Of a stretch of DNA of 64,000 bases, positions 8,249 to 17,711 are shown piece after piece (positions within the stretch are counted from its first letter, which is position 1; each line of letters opens with the position of its first letter). The DNA is from Gemmatimonadota bacterium (GTDB taxonomy: Bacteria > Gemmatimonadota > Gemmatimonadetes > Longimicrobiales > Gaopeijiaceae): the NCBI GenBank assembly GCA_028874905.1, contig JAPPGZ010000079.1:1-64000 (forward strand), written 5' to 3'. The position numbers were made by a program, and so were the translations under genes. The notes under the pieces are model-generated. The model searched no databases. It saw only the letters and a list, made by a program, of their open reading frames with translations, and was not told where the DNA came from.

Positions 8249-9502
8249 TCATTCCCCCGCGACCATCGCCTTCAGGAATTGCGCGTTGGTCTGGTGGCGG
8301 CTCATGCGGTCCATCAGGAACTGGATCGCATCGGGCGGGGGCATGTCGGCGAGGAAGCCGCGTAGCAGGTAGACGCGGTTCAGTTCGGTTTCCGAGAGCA
8401 GCAACTCCTCTCGGCGGGTGCCCGACCGGTTCAGGTCGATCGCCGGATACACGCGGTTGTCCGCGATTTCGCGATCCAGCACCAGCTCCATGTTCCCGGT
8501 GCCCTTGAACTCCTCGAAGATCACCTCGTCCATTCGGCTTCCGGTCTCCACCAGTGCCGTTGCGATGATGGTGAGCGATCCGCCCTCGTGAATGTTGCGG
8601 GCCGATCCGAAGAACCGTTTCGGCCTGGAAAGCGCGTAGGCGTCGACGCCGCCCGAGAGGATTCTGCCGGAGTGGGGAGCGAGGATGTTGTAGGCCCGGG
8701 CGAGGCGCGTGATCGAGTCCAGTAGGATCACCACGTCGCGCCCCTGCTCGACCAGTCGCTTCGCCCGCTCCAGGACCATTTCGGCGACCTGCCGGTGGCG
8801 GCTCGCGGGCTCGTCGAACGTGGATGCGAAAACCCTGGCGCCAGCGGTCTCCTCCATCTCCGTGACCTCTTCCGGACGTTCATCGATCAGGAGCACGACG
8901 AGTTCCACGTCCCGGCGATTGGTCTTGATCGCGTTGGCCATGTTGCGCAGGATCGTGGTCTTGCCGGCCTTGGGCGGAGACACGATCAGGCCGCGCTGTC
9001 CGAGTCCGACCGGCGCGATCAGGTCCATGATGCGCATGTCCATCTCGCCGCCAGGCACCTCCAGCGACAGGCGTTGCTGAGGATAAAACGGACGCAGGTC
9101 GTCGTACTTGGGACGCTGGCGGGCGGTTGCCGGACCAAGCCCGTTGACGCTGTCCACACGCACAAGTGCCACGTATCGCTCCCGGCGGGTGGGTGCGCGA
9201 ACGGCTCCGGCCACCGTGTCCCCGCGGCGCAGGCCGAGCGAGGCGATCTGAGCGGGGCTGACGTACACGTCGTCGGGGCCATTCAGGTAGTTCCAGCTCG
9301 CGGAGCGGAGGAAACCGTATCCGTCGGGAAGGATGTCAAGCACCCCTTCGGCCTGCGGGATGTGATCCTGCTCCGCGAGGCCGCGGTAGATCATGAAGAT
9401 CAGATCCTGCTTGCGCAGTCCGCCGGTGTTGGGGATGTTCAGCGCTTCCGCGTACCCCTGGAGTTCCGCTACCGTTCTGTTCTTGAGGTCGGCGATTTCC
9501 AT
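8249..9502 (-). CDS. rho: Transcription termination factor Rho
   Basis: A 417-residue hexameric RNA helicase that ends transcription, matching the usual length. The order is: Rho N-terminal helical domain (1-45), a cold-shock-type RNA-binding domain (about 53-105, [21 protein letters not shown]), then the RecA-like ATPase. Walker A is PPKAGKTT at 176-183, Walker B is VVILLD ending at Asp262, and the Q and R loops ([31 protein letters not shown]) are intact. The start MEIADLKN at 9502 was chosen because it opens the N-terminal domain. There is no Gly/Arg-rich insertion. It is transcribed divergently from the membrane protease gene; the 208-base gap probably holds both promoters and a leader for autoregulation, but no clear element is seen. 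Confidence 0.97.
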   Translation of the reverse strand: MEIADLKNRTVAELQGYAEALNIPNTGGLRKQDLIFMIYRGLAEQDHIPQAEGVLDILPDGYGFLRSASWNYLNGPDDVYVSPAQIASLGLRRGDTVAGAVRAPTRRERYVALVRVDSVNGLGPATARQRPKYDDLRPFYPQQRLSLEVPGGEMDMRIMDLIAPVGLGQRGLIVSPPKAGKTTILRNMANAIKTNRRDVELVVLLIDERPEEVTEMEETAGARVFASTFDEPASRHRQVAEMVLERAKRLVEQGRDVVILLDSITRLARAYNILAPHSGRILSGGVDAYALSRPKRFFGSARNIHEGGSLTIIATALVETGSRMDEVIFEEFKGTGNMELVLDREIADNRVYPAIDLNRSGTRREELLLSETELNRVYLLRGFLADMPPPDAIQFLMDRMSRHQTNAQFLKAMVAGE

Positions 9503-9710
9503 TGGAAAGTCGGGAATGGAGCCGGAATCGACGGTCCGGGAAAGAGCACCCCGCGCCGGGGTTCGAGAAGACTGCACCGCATCTGTGGAGGCCAAAGTCC
9601 CCAATCCCGATCCGCCGTGGGCGAGCATTCTGATGCACCACGGGGCTGGCAGAGCTGGCGCGTACCAGGTCGTGCGCGGACAGGTGCGGGACGATGTCTC
9701 CGAAGAAGAT

Positions 9711-10730
9711 ATGCTAAAAGTGGTGGCGTGGGCCGACCAAGTCCACACCCACGAGCATGGAGCCGGCACTCAGCTGGTGGCATTGCGTCGGAACGCCCCG
9801 GCTCCGAGGCGCCGTCTGGCGCTGCACCTGGGTCTCTTTCTGGCGGCCTGCGCGAGCACGATGGTCGCGGGCGGATTCCTCGCCGGTATCGATGTTCTCG
9901 ACACGGTTTCGCGGCGGATCGGTGGACAGTGGTTCCCGGTGCCGACGGGCGTGAGGGGCTTGGCCCTTGCTGCCGGATTCCCGTTCGCGACCGCCTTCAT
10001 CGGCGTGCTCCTCGGTCACGAGCTCGGGCACTACTTTGCGGCGCGGCGGCACCGAATCCCGGTTTCACTCCCGTACTTCCTGCCGTGTCCGCCCTACATC
10101 TCGCTTGTCGGAACCCTGGGAGCGTTCATACGGCTTCACGGTCCCATGGTCCGGCGGTCGGTGCTCTTCGACATCGGAGTGGCGGGACCGGTGGCGAGCT
10201 TTCTGCTATCGTTGCCACTGCTTCTGATCGGACTGGGACTCTCGGAGACGATTGGCACCACCGACGCCGGACTCCGTCCGTTTCTCGTGCATTTCCTGAA
10301 TGTCCCGGTCGAGATCGGAAACAACGTCGTGCTGCATGCGGCGACGCTCATTGCCGTGCCGGGATTCGAGGGCGGCAACACCGTGCTGCTTCATCCGCTG
10401 GCGTTCGCCGGCTGGCTGGGAATCTTCGTCACGGCGCTCAACCTGGTCCCCCTGGGACAGCTGGACGGCGGGCACATCCTCTACGCCCTTGCCGGACCCA
10501 GACAGCGCACTTTCGCGATGGCATTCGTGTTGCTCATGATTCCGTTGGGCTTCGTATGGTGGGGATGGTGGCTTTGGGGAGCGGTCGCGCTGCTGGTGGG
10601 CCGGGGCAGGCTGGCCCATCCGCCGGTGCTGATGGAAGACGTGCCGCTGGAGAGGGGCCGCAAGGTCCTGGCGTGGGTGGCCATCGCGATGTTCTTCCTC
10701 AGTTTTTCACCCGCACCGTTGCAGTTGTGA
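9711..10730 (+). CDS. M50-family (site-2-type) intramembrane metalloprotease
   Basis: A 339-residue multi-pass membrane protein. The zinc motif HELGH is at residues 103-107 within a hydrophobic segment, and the third ligand motif NLVPLGQLDGGH is at 244-255 (Asp252). There is no PDZ domain, so it belongs to the compact plant-EGY/archaeal-like group rather than RseP. Such enzymes cut transmembrane substrates, often anti-sigma factors, within the inner membrane. The ATG at 9711 follows GAAGAAG; an in-frame ATG at 9630 would add 27 residues. The stop overlaps by spacing (one base) the next small gene, so the two are likely coupled. Substrate unknown. Confidence 0.87.
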   Translation: MLKVVAWADQVHTHEHGAGTQLVALRRNAPAPRRRLALHLGLFLAACASTMVAGGFLAGIDVLDTVSRRIGGQWFPVPTGVRGLALAAGFPFATAFIGVLLGHELGHYFAARRHRIPVSLPYFLPCPPYISLVGTLGAFIRLHGPMVRRSVLFDIGVAGPVASFLLSLPLLLIGLGLSETIGTTDAGLRPFLVHFLNVPVEIGNNVVLHAATLIAVPGFEGGNTVLLHPLAFAGWLGIFVTALNLVPLGQLDGGHILYALAGPRQRTFAMAFVLLMIPLGFVWWGWWLWGAVALLVGRGRLAHPPVLMEDVPLERGRKVLAWVAIAMFFLSFSPAPLQL

Positions 10731-10731
10731 G

Positions 10732-11076
10732 ATGGCAAGACACAACCGGGAGGCCTCGGGTGTCGATCAGCGCGGCTTCCGTTACAGCATCAGCTATCAA
10801 CCGGACTGGTTGGACCGGATCCGCGTGACGCGCCGGCTGCCCACGGGGCGGCGGTCCACCAGGACTCTTTTCCGGAACCCCGAGAGGGTCCGGAAAGGAC
10901 GGGAGGGGGGGTTGGTCAGGACCACGATCGAGAGCCGGGAGCAGGAACTGAAGGTCGAGATCGTCTTTCGGGCGGAGGCGGGGCAGGTCGGCGAGATCGA
11001 GGTGCGCTGGTCCGGTGCGGGTGGGATCGATCCCTTCCTGGACCGGGTGTCGTTCACGCTGACGGCGTTTCGCTGA
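10732..11076 (+). CDS. Small hypothetical protein downstream of the M50 protease
   Basis: A 114-residue basic soluble protein I do not recognise. It begins one base after the protease stop, which implies translational coupling. The sequence alternates charged residues with short beta-like runs (RYSISYQPDWLDRIRV, TIESREQELKVEIVF, VGEIEVRWSG) and has no signal peptide, Cys pair or membrane segment. The pattern suggests a small beta-rich fold. It could be a partner or regulator of the protease, but this rests only on position. The 63 bases after it lead into the mla operon. Confidence 0.55.
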   Translation: MARHNREASGVDQRGFRYSISYQPDWLDRIRVTRRLPTGRRSTRTLFRNPERVRKGREGGLVRTTIESREQELKVEIVFRAEAGQVGEIEVRWSGAGGIDPFLDRVSFTLTAFR

Positions 11077-11139
11077 CGGGTTGCGGCGACCCGTCGCGCC
11101 GACGCCGGGGCGAGACCCCCACATTCATTATTATTCTCA

Positions 11140-11922
11140 ATGCTTGACTTCGTCATAAGGCCCCTCGCTTCGGCTGGACGGGGCACGGTCGGGGCCCTCG
11201 GTTCAGTGGGGCGCGCGTGGATTCTCTTCGCCGGTACGGCCGGGGCGCTCCGGCACCCGAGCATCTGGGGTCCACAGCTGGTACCGCAGTTGGCGCGCAT
11301 CGGCGTTGCCTCGGTCCCCATCGCGCTCTTCATCGCGACCTTCACAGGGATCGTCATGTCGCTGCAGGCGTCATATACGCTGACAGGAACGATCCCGCTC
11401 TACTTCGTGGGCGCGCTGGTCGGCAAGACGATGATGCTGGAGCTGGGCCCCGTCCTGACGGGACTCACGCTGGCCGGGCGCGTTGGGGCGAACATTTCCG
11501 CCGAACTGGGAACGATGCGCGTCACGGAACAGGTTGATGCGCTCGAGACGCTCGCCTACGATCCGCTCGCGTACCTGGTGGTGCCCAGAATCATTGCCGG
11601 GATCGTGATGTTCCCGATTGTGGTTCTTCTCGCGATGACCGTCGGCATCTTCTCCGGATGGTTCACGGCGCTCCAGCTGCTGGACATGTCTTCTCCCGAG
11701 TTCATAAAGGGACTGCGCCTCCTCTTCGAGCCCTGGGACGTGTGGTTCGCCGTGATCAAGTCCATCTCCTTCGGGGCCATCGTGACCGGCGTAGGCTGCT
11801 TCTACGGGCTTCAGACGGAGCGCGGGGCGGAGGGCGTCGGGCGGAGCGCAACTCAGACCGTGGTGATCGCGAGCATGATCATCCTCTGTTTGGACGCCTT
11901 CTGGGCGGCGACGTTGCTGTGA
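11140..11922 (+). CDS. mlaE: MlaE-family ABC transporter permease (lipid transport)
   Basis: A 260-residue inner-membrane permease of the MlaE/YrbE family, with five or so hydrophobic segments and the family blocks IATFTGIVMSLQ, TGLTLAGRVGANISAELGTM and VTEQVDALETLAYDPLAYLVVPR. It moves phospholipids between the membranes with MlaF (ATPase) and MlaD (MCE protein), both encoded next. The reading frame ends in a 4-base GTGA overlap with mlaF. Upstream of the ATG the sequence is AT-rich (ATTCATTATTATTCTCA) and shows no Shine-Dalgarno motif, so the message may be leaderless or nearly so. An MlaB STAS partner and MlaC are not seen. Confidence 0.93.
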   Translation: MLDFVIRPLASAGRGTVGALGSVGRAWILFAGTAGALRHPSIWGPQLVPQLARIGVASVPIALFIATFTGIVMSLQASYTLTGTIPLYFVGALVGKTMMLELGPVLTGLTLAGRVGANISAELGTMRVTEQVDALETLAYDPLAYLVVPRIIAGIVMFPIVVLLAMTVGIFSGWFTALQLLDMSSPEFIKGLRLLFEPWDVWFAVIKSISFGAIVTGVGCFYGLQTERGAEGVGRSATQTVVIASMIILCLDAFWAATLL

Positions 11923-12689
11923 GCATCCAGATCGCCGGGCTCCACAAGGCGTTTGGCCCCAAGGAGGTCTTGCGGGGCTTCTCGCTGGAGGTTCGCGTGG
12001 GCGCGACCGCCGCGATCGTCGGGCCGTCGGGAAGCGGCAAGTCACTGCTTCTGAAGCACCTGGTCGGACTGATGCAACCGGACACGGGGTCCGTTCTCGT
12101 GGACGGTGAATCGGTCCCCGACCTGGGGCGACGGGATCTCGCGCGGCTTCGCAGACGCATCGGCTACGTCTTCCAATTCGCGGCGCTGTTCGATTCCATG
12201 ACGATCGCGGAGAACGTGGGAATGGGGCTCAAGCGCGTGCCCGGGTGGAGTGCGGGCCGGATACGTGGGCGGGTGGACGAATGCCTGGGGCTCGTCGACC
12301 TGGGGGGTATGGGCGAGCGCTATCCTTCGCAACTGAGCGGAGGCCAGAAGAAGCGGGCCGGGCTGGCACGGGCGATCGCCGCTTCGCCCAAGTACCTGCT
12401 GTACGACGAGCCGACAACCGGACTGGATCCGGTGACCACCTCCGTGATCGACCAACTCATACTCCGCATGCGCGACGAGCTGGGGGTAACCGGACTCGTC
12501 GTCACCCATGACATGACCAGTGCTTTCCGCGTCGCCGACAGGATTACACTTCTCCATGAAGGAAAGGCCCGATTCACGGGTACACCTGCGGAGGTGCGTG
12601 CGGCGCGCGACGACGTGCTGCGCGGGTTCGTAGAGGGGGACCCGGGCTTGTACTATGGACCTCATAGAGGGGGGGATCATGGACCGTAG
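11919..12689 (+). CDS. mlaF: MlaF-family ABC transporter ATP-binding protein
   Basis: A 256-residue ABC ATPase that powers the MlaE permease. Walker A GPSGSGKS is at 35-42, the Q-loop VFQFAALF at about 84-91 (the FQ-x-ALF form typical of MlaF), the signature LSGGQKKR at 139-146 and Walker B YLLYDEP at 159-165, with the switch VVTHD after it. The GTG start at 11919 overlaps the mlaE stop as GTGA, a standard coupling arrangement. The 3' end overlaps mlaD. The C-terminal tail after about residue 245 is Gly/His-rich and is probably set by the overlap. Confidence 0.94.
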   Translation: MSIQIAGLHKAFGPKEVLRGFSLEVRVGATAAIVGPSGSGKSLLLKHLVGLMQPDTGSVLVDGESVPDLGRRDLARLRRRIGYVFQFAALFDSMTIAENVGMGLKRVPGWSAGRIRGRVDECLGLVDLGGMGERYPSQLSGGQKKRAGLARAIAASPKYLLYDEPTTGLDPVTTSVIDQLILRMRDELGVTGLVVTHDMTSAFRVADRITLLHEGKARFTGTPAEVRAARDDVLRGFVEGDPGLYYGPHRGGDHGP

Positions 12690-13665
12690 ACGAGAGATCA
12701 TGGTGGGACTGGTGGTGATGCTCGGTATCGCGGTCGGCGTAGTGGGCACGATCTGGCTCCAGGACGGATGGGGTCGGGATCGCGTATCGCTACGTGCCGC
12801 CTCGACCAGCGTCGGACAGCTCATGGAAGGAGCGTCGGTGAAGTTCCGCGGGGTCGCCGTCGGTCGGGTGGAATCGGTCGCGGTGGTGCCCAGCGGTGAG
12901 GCGGTGCTGATCGACATGTCGATTCGGCCGGACCTGGTTATCCCGGCCGATGCGGCGGTCCTGATCGCGCCCGAGTCCATGTTCGGGGACTGGCAGGCGG
13001 AGATCATCCGGCGGGGCGACTACGACACCCATCCGTACCTGGACTATCCGGGAGAGGGGGTTCTCCCCGGGGTGGCACTTCCGGATTTCTCGCGCCTCAC
13101 GGCCACGGCGGACGAGATCGCGCAGAACCTCACGACCATTTCCGAGAGGTTCGAGGTCGCCTTTACGGAGGAGACGGCGCAGAATCTCGGCAGGGCGATC
13201 GACAACCTGGGCGAAGTCAGCGACCGCTTCTCCGAGATCATCGACCAGCAGGCCGACCGCTTTGACGCGCTCGCCGAGCGTGTCGACGCATCCACGCAGG
13301 AGCTGGGTGCCGCCGCGCGGGCAGCCCGGGTATCGTTCGAGCGGGTGGACGCCATCGTCGCGGACGGCCAGGTCCAGAAACTGTTTGCCGACGCGGGTGC
13401 CGGCGTGGAGAACCTGAGGAGATTGACCGAGAACATGGACGCCTCGCTCTCGGACCTCCAGACCGCCGCCCGGCAGGCCGACGCGACCTTCGCGCGCCTG
13501 GACGCGCTGCTGGCCGCGTTGCAGGACGAGGACGGGTCGTTGGGTCGGCTGCTGGCGGATCCGGCGCTGGCGGAGGGCGCATTGGATGCGGTCGCGCAAA
13601 TGCGTGACCTGCTGCGGGACATTCAGCAGAATCCGCGTCGCTACCTGAGTTTCTCGATCTTCTAG
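12679..13665 (+). CDS. mlaD: MlaD-family MCE-domain lipid-binding protein
   Basis: A 328-residue inner-membrane-anchored periplasmic protein. An N-terminal transmembrane helix (about residues 8-27) is followed by the MCE domain (about 33-110: VGQLMEGASVKFRGVAVGRV). After about residue 130 there is a long Ala/Asp/Glu-rich region predicted as coiled coil or helical bundle (repeated EIAQNL, RFDALAERV, LSDLQTAARQ), as in longer actinobacterial and chloroplast MCE proteins that form a needle. It ends at FSIF. The ATG at 12679 is preceded by a G-rich site; an ATG at 12655 would add eight residues. The gene overlaps mlaF, completing the E-F-D operon. Confidence 0.9.
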   Translation: MDRRREIMVGLVVMLGIAVGVVGTIWLQDGWGRDRVSLRAASTSVGQLMEGASVKFRGVAVGRVESVAVVPSGEAVLIDMSIRPDLVIPADAAVLIAPESMFGDWQAEIIRRGDYDTHPYLDYPGEGVLPGVALPDFSRLTATADEIAQNLTTISERFEVAFTEETAQNLGRAIDNLGEVSDRFSEIIDQQADRFDALAERVDASTQELGAAARAARVSFERVDAIVADGQVQKLFADAGAGVENLRRLTENMDASLSDLQTAARQADATFARLDALLAALQDEDGSLGRLLADPALAEGALDAVAQMRDLLRDIQQNPRRYLSFSIF

Positions 13666-13671
13666 GGCACA

Positions 13672-14112
13672 ATGTCCGGGGAGACGGCAACGGTGGAGCG
13701 CAGCGCGGGCGGGGTCGTCGTGCGCCCGGTGGCCGGAGTGTGGCACGCGCTCCTGATCAAGGACCCCTACGGCCACTGGTCGTTGCCGAAGGGTCATATC
13801 GAGGGCGGCGAGAGCCTGCGCGAGGCGGCCCTCCGCGAGGTGGAGGAAGAAACGGGAATCACGCCGGAGGTCGTCGGCCCGCGCATCGACACCATCGACT
13901 GGAAGTTCCGCCAGGGGGACAGGACCATTCACAAGTACTGCACGTTCTTTCTCATGCGAAGCCGCCTGGGTGAGCCCGTCCCGCAACGGGACGAGGGGAT
14001 CAGCGCCTGTGCATGGCTCCCGATTGCCGACGCGGCGTCCCGGGTCCCGTACAAGGAGACCCGTGACGTCGTGCGGCGTTCGGACGCGAAGATCGCGGAG
14101 GCGGGATGGTGA
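13672..14112 (+). CDS. Nudix hydrolase
   Basis: A 146-residue Nudix-fold pyrophosphohydrolase. The full Nudix box lies at residues 41-63, with Gly41, Glu46 and the REVEEETGI metal-binding helix all intact. The SAGGVVVR opening and the WSLPKGH strand before the box resemble the diadenosine-polyphosphate and MutT-like groups. It begins six bases after mlaD, on the same strand, and overlaps the next permease gene by seven bases, so it is carried in the mla transcript, perhaps only by chance. Substrate cannot be told from sequence. Confidence 0.87.
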   Translation: MSGETATVERSAGGVVVRPVAGVWHALLIKDPYGHWSLPKGHIEGGESLREAALREVEEETGITPEVVGPRIDTIDWKFRQGDRTIHKYCTFFLMRSRLGEPVPQRDEGISACAWLPIADAASRVPYKETRDVVRRSDAKIAEAGW

Positions 14113-15380
14113 GCCCGGCTGCCGGCGGCGAGACTCGGGGACCCTGGCGGATCGCGCAGGCGGCGGTGGTGGTCCTGGTTGCCGGCTACTTCCTCTACAG
14201 CCTGCGGGGCCTGCTCAACCCGTTCCTCATCTACTGCCTGTTCATCGCGCTGCTGGCTCCGTTTCGCGGGGTGCGCGGGCACGCGCTTACGGTCACGGTG
14301 GCCACGGTCCTCGTGGCGCTGTGGGTGCTGGACACGGCGGGTTCACTCCTTGCGCCATTCTTCCTGGCTTTCGTCCTTGCGTACATCCTGGACCCCCTGG
14401 CGGATCGGGTCTCGGCGCACCCGCGCATCGGACGCACGCTGGCCATCTTCCTGATTCTGGTTCCCTTCCTGGCGGTGGGCGCCCTGGCGGTCGTCTTCGG
14501 CGCGCCGGAGATCGTGCAGCAGGTGCGCGCGCTGATCGGCGAGGTGCCGCGGGCTCTCAACGCGTTCACGACCTGGCTGCAGGGCCTTACCGCGGCGTCG
14601 CTGGGATTCGACATCCCGCTTGTCGATGAAGCGTCCCTTCTGGCTCGCGTGCAGGCGATCGACGGACAGATGATTGCCGATTTCCTGGAGTCGCGCCGCG
14701 CCGATCTTACCGAGCGGGCCTGGGCGACCGTGCTCGGGATCGGGCGCGGCTTTGGTGCGATACTCGTAGTCCTGAGCTACGTCGTTCTCACGCCCGTTCT
14801 CATGTTCTACGTGCTGCGCGACTATAATCGCATCGTCGCGGGCATGAGAGACCTCATTCCCGGCAGAATCCGGCCGGCCGCGACCAGCTTCCTGCGCGAG
14901 TACGACGAGCTGCTCTCACGCTATCTGCGCGGCCAGGTATCGGCGTCGCTCCTGACGGGAGCCATCACCTGGCTCGGCCTCCTGATTGTAGGCTTCCCGT
15001 ATTCCTTCCTGCTGGGCGCGACGGTCGCCGTGCTCGGGATCGTGCCCTACCTGGGCGTGGCCGTTTCGCTCGTCCCGGCGGTCATCCTTGCGCTGGTGAG
15101 CGACAGCATCGGCCTCTCGCTCGTGAAGGTCGCGGCCGTGTACGGTGCCGCACAGGCGCTCGAGAGCACGGTGATCAGCCCTCGTATCGTGGGAGAGTCG
15201 GTTGGGCTGCACCCCGTCTGGATCGTCCTGTCGCTGTCTCTCGGCGGCTTTTTCTTCGGCTTTGCAGGCCTGCTGATAGGGGTGCCGGTCGCCGTGGGCG
15301 CGAAGCTGCTTCTCGTGCGGGGCCTGGAACGCTACCGCGCGTCCACGCTGTACAAGGAACAGGACGTCCCGTCAGGATAG
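14106..15380 (+). CDS. AI-2E family transporter (PerM-like membrane protein)
   Basis: A 424-residue polytopic membrane protein of the AI-2E exporter/PerM superfamily. Hydrophobic segments cluster at about residues 14-70, 72-100 and 110-135, then a soluble loop (about 140-215), then four or five more. The family block LSRYLRGQVSASLLTGAITWLG and GIVPYLGVAVSLVPAVI are clear. Members have been linked to autoinducer-2 export or Na+/H+ antiport, but most are uncharacterised. The start overlaps the Nudix gene. The overlap series mlaE-mlaF-mlaD-nudix-AI-2E suggests one transcript of five genes. Confidence 0.85.
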   Translation: MVSPAAGGETRGPWRIAQAAVVVLVAGYFLYSLRGLLNPFLIYCLFIALLAPFRGVRGHALTVTVATVLVALWVLDTAGSLLAPFFLAFVLAYILDPLADRVSAHPRIGRTLAIFLILVPFLAVGALAVVFGAPEIVQQVRALIGEVPRALNAFTTWLQGLTAASLGFDIPLVDEASLLARVQAIDGQMIADFLESRRADLTERAWATVLGIGRGFGAILVVLSYVVLTPVLMFYVLRDYNRIVAGMRDLIPGRIRPAATSFLREYDELLSRYLRGQVSASLLTGAITWLGLLIVGFPYSFLLGATVAVLGIVPYLGVAVSLVPAVILALVSDSIGLSLVKVAAVYGAAQALESTVISPRIVGESVGLHPVWIVLSLSLGGFFFGFAGLLIGVPVAVGAKLLLVRGLERYRASTLYKEQDVPSG

Positions 15381-15427
15381 GCGGGACCGCCAGCTGCAAC
15401 TCCTCACATTCGAACCCTGAAACCCCC

Positions 15428-16393
15428 ATGTCCGACAACAATATCGAGAACCTCGTGATCGTCGGTTCCGGGCCCGCCGGCTGGACCGCCGCCATCTACG
15501 GGGCCCGTGCGAACCTCGCCCCGCTCGTCTTCGAGGGCGCCGGAAGCCGCACCATGATCCCGGGTGGCCAACTCATGTTCACCACCGATGTGGAGAACTA
15601 TCCGGGATTCCCCGAGGGCATCGGCGGCATCGACATGATGATGCACTTCAAGAACCAGGCACTCCGGTTCGATACCCGCGTTTTCACCGAGGACATCATC
15701 GAGGTCGACTTCTCCGACCGGCCGTTCGTGCTGCGGTCGTCGGGTGGGCAGGTGGTGCGGGCCAGCACGGTCGTGCTCGCGACCGGAGCCAACGCGCGCT
15801 GGCTGGGCGTTCCCGGCGAGGAGCGGCTGGCGCAGAGCGGCGGCGGTGTGTCCGCGTGCGCCGTGTGCGACGGCGCTCTACCGTTTTTCCGCGGCCAGGT
15901 GATCGCCGTGGTGGGCGGCGGCGACAGCGCCATGGAAGAAGCCCTCTACATGACCAAGTTTGCTAGTCAGGTTCTGGTCATCCATCGCCGCGACGAGTTG
16001 CGGGCCTCCCGGATCATGCAGGATCGGGCGTTCGCCAGCGAAAAGATCCGTTTTTTGTGGAACAAGGTCGTCGTGGAGGTGCTCGGCGACGATGTCATCA
16101 CCGGTATCAGGGTCCGGGACACGGCGACGGGGGAAGAGTCGGAGATGGCCGTCGGCGGCATGTTCGTCGCGATTGGCCACGACCCCAACACGGCCTTCCT
16201 GCGCGGCCACGTCGATCTCAAGGACAACGGTTACGTGCGGCTGCCCATTCCGTGGCGCACCGAGACCAACGTGCCCGGGGTGTTCGCCGCCGGCGACGTC
16301 ATGGACGACTACTACCGCCAGGCCGTGTCGGCGGCGGGCACGGGCTGCATGGCGGCGCTGGAAGCGGAGCGGTTCCTGGCGCACGGGGGGTAG
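15428..16393 (+). CDS. trxB: Thioredoxin-disulfide reductase
   Basis: A 321-residue flavoenzyme that reduces thioredoxin with NADPH. The FAD site GSGPAG is at 13-18, the redox pair C144-A-V-C147 is followed by Asp148 (CAVCDG, a variant of the usual CATCDG), the NADPH motif VGGGDSAMEE follows, and the C-terminal FAD block GDVMDDYYRQAVSAAG is intact. Length fits the low-molecular-weight class. It starts 47 bases after the AI-2E gene. No thioredoxin gene is adjacent. Confidence 0.95.
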   Translation: MSDNNIENLVIVGSGPAGWTAAIYGARANLAPLVFEGAGSRTMIPGGQLMFTTDVENYPGFPEGIGGIDMMMHFKNQALRFDTRVFTEDIIEVDFSDRPFVLRSSGGQVVRASTVVLATGANARWLGVPGEERLAQSGGGVSACAVCDGALPFFRGQVIAVVGGGDSAMEEALYMTKFASQVLVIHRRDELRASRIMQDRAFASEKIRFLWNKVVVEVLGDDVITGIRVRDTATGEESEMAVGGMFVAIGHDPNTAFLRGHVDLKDNGYVRLPIPWRTETNVPGVFAAGDVMDDYYRQAVSAAGTGCMAALEAERFLAHGG

Positions 16394-16499
16394 GCGCAAC
16401 GGGGAGTAGGGGAGCCGGCCCGCCGTTTGCGGATTCGACAGCCGCGCCCCACGTTGACCTCGCCAGCCAACGCGTTCTCACCCCAACAAGGGAGATCCC

Positions 16500-16889
16500 G
16501 TGAACCAGAAATGCATACTTGCGACCGTCGCGGGTGGCGTCACCCTGTTCGTGCTCGGATTCGTCATCTACGGCGTGCTACTGGCCGACTTCTTCGCCAA
16601 CGATGCCATGTCGGAGACACCGGCCTACTGGGCGATTGGAGCGGGTCAACTGGCCAGCGGGGCGCTGCTTGCCCTGGTGCTGAGCTGGCGTGCCGCCGGG
16701 GGTCCCGCCGAGGCGTTCAAGGCGGGGGCGGGTGTGGGCTTGCTCTTCAGCCTCTCGATGGGACTGACCATGTTCGGGACCACGGAGGGCATGTACACGG
16801 TAAACACGGTGGTCGGCGATGCCGTCGTGTCGATTGTGATGTACGGGATCGCGGGCATGGTGGTAGCGAAGATTCTCCACGAGGGCTAG
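16500..16889 (+). CDS. Small four-helix membrane protein
   Basis: A 129-residue membrane protein with four hydrophobic stretches (about residues 6-29, 43-62, 75-92 and 103-126). It resembles the DUF1761-like group in length and layout, but I cannot assign it firmly. Start is GTG at 16500, supported by AAGGGAG about 8 bases upstream; no ATG is available that keeps the first helix. It sits alone between trxB and the convergent SDR gene. Function unknown. Confidence 0.65.
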   Translation: MNQKCILATVAGGVTLFVLGFVIYGVLLADFFANDAMSETPAYWAIGAGQLASGALLALVLSWRAAGGPAEAFKAGAGVGLLFSLSMGLTMFGTTEGMYTVNTVVGDAVVSIVMYGIAGMVVAKILHEG

Positions 16890-16910
16890 CCGAGGCCGGC
16901 CCGCAGCCGG

Positions 16911-17630
16911 CTAGTCCAGCCCCAGCCCGCCATCGACGACGATCACCTGGCCGGTAACGTAGTCGGCGCGAGCCAGGAATCGTACCGCGCTTGCCACGTC
17001 CTCGGGCGTGCCGACCCGACGGAGCGGGATGCGCCGGCGGGTGCTCTCGATCTCGTCCGGGGTGTGGTGTCGCGGCGGCAGCACGTATCCCGGCGCGACG
17101 GCGTTGACGCGCACTTCGGGTGCCAGGCGCCTGGCCGCGACCCGGGTGAGGTGGAGCAGTCCCGCCTTCGACACCGAGTGGTGTGGGTGGCTGGTCCAGG
17201 GCCGCAGCGCCGACAGGTCGACGATGTTCACGACCGCGCCCCGCGCCTGCCGCAGCATCCCCGCGGTTTCGCGGATCAGGAGGAACGGGGCGCGCAGGTT
17301 CACCGCCATGACCGCATCCCATTCGTCGGCGGTGACATCGAGCAGGTCGTTGGCGACGAAACTGGCCGCCGAATTGACCAGCAGGTCGAGGCGGCCGAAC
17401 CGCTCCCGGGCGGTGCGGGCCAGGCGGACCACATCTTGCTCGCGTGACAGGTCGGCGCTCATCGCGTGGGCCCGCCTGCCGGCCTGTCTGGCCGCCGTCG
17501 CCACCTCGGCGGCACCCGCAGGCGACGAGTTGTAGGTGGCAAGCAGGTCGTAACCGCTTCTGGCCAGCGCCAGGGCGATCGCCCTTCCCACCCTCACACC
17601 GCCGCCGGTTACGAGTGCCACGGGAGTCAT
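16911..17630 (-). CDS. SDR-family oxidoreductase, pteridine-reductase-like
   Basis: A 239-residue short-chain dehydrogenase. The nucleotide motif is TGGGVRVGRAIA near residues 8-19; the TG-x3-R-x-G form, with Arg rather than the common Gly-Ile-Gly, is the mark of pteridine reductase (PTR1/FolM) relatives, which bind NADPH and reduce dihydropterins. The N-S-A-A segment, the PHHSVSKAG active-site region (His in place of the usual Tyr seems to shift the Tyr-x3-Lys motif) and the DGGLGLD end are seen. The substituted Tyr is a caution against full activity as a classical SDR. The start at 17630 begins at the first beta strand; an ATG at 17654 would add eight residues. It is divergent from fumC. 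Confidence 0.75.
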   Translation of the reverse strand: MTPVALVTGGGVRVGRAIALALARSGYDLLATYNSSPAGAAEVATAARQAGRRAHAMSADLSREQDVVRLARTARERFGRLDLLVNSAASFVANDLLDVTADEWDAVMAVNLRAPFLLIRETAGMLRQARGAVVNIVDLSALRPWTSHPHHSVSKAGLLHLTRVAARRLAPEVRVNAVAPGYVLPPRHHTPDEIESTRRRIPLRRVGTPEDVASAVRFLARADYVTGQVIVVDGGLGLD

Positions 17631-17711
17631 CGTTGCTATCTTTCGTCGGTTCATTCGGCCCTGGCACGGGCCATTCGCAGGTAAAACCCGAGCTGCTACA
17701 AGAGTACGATC

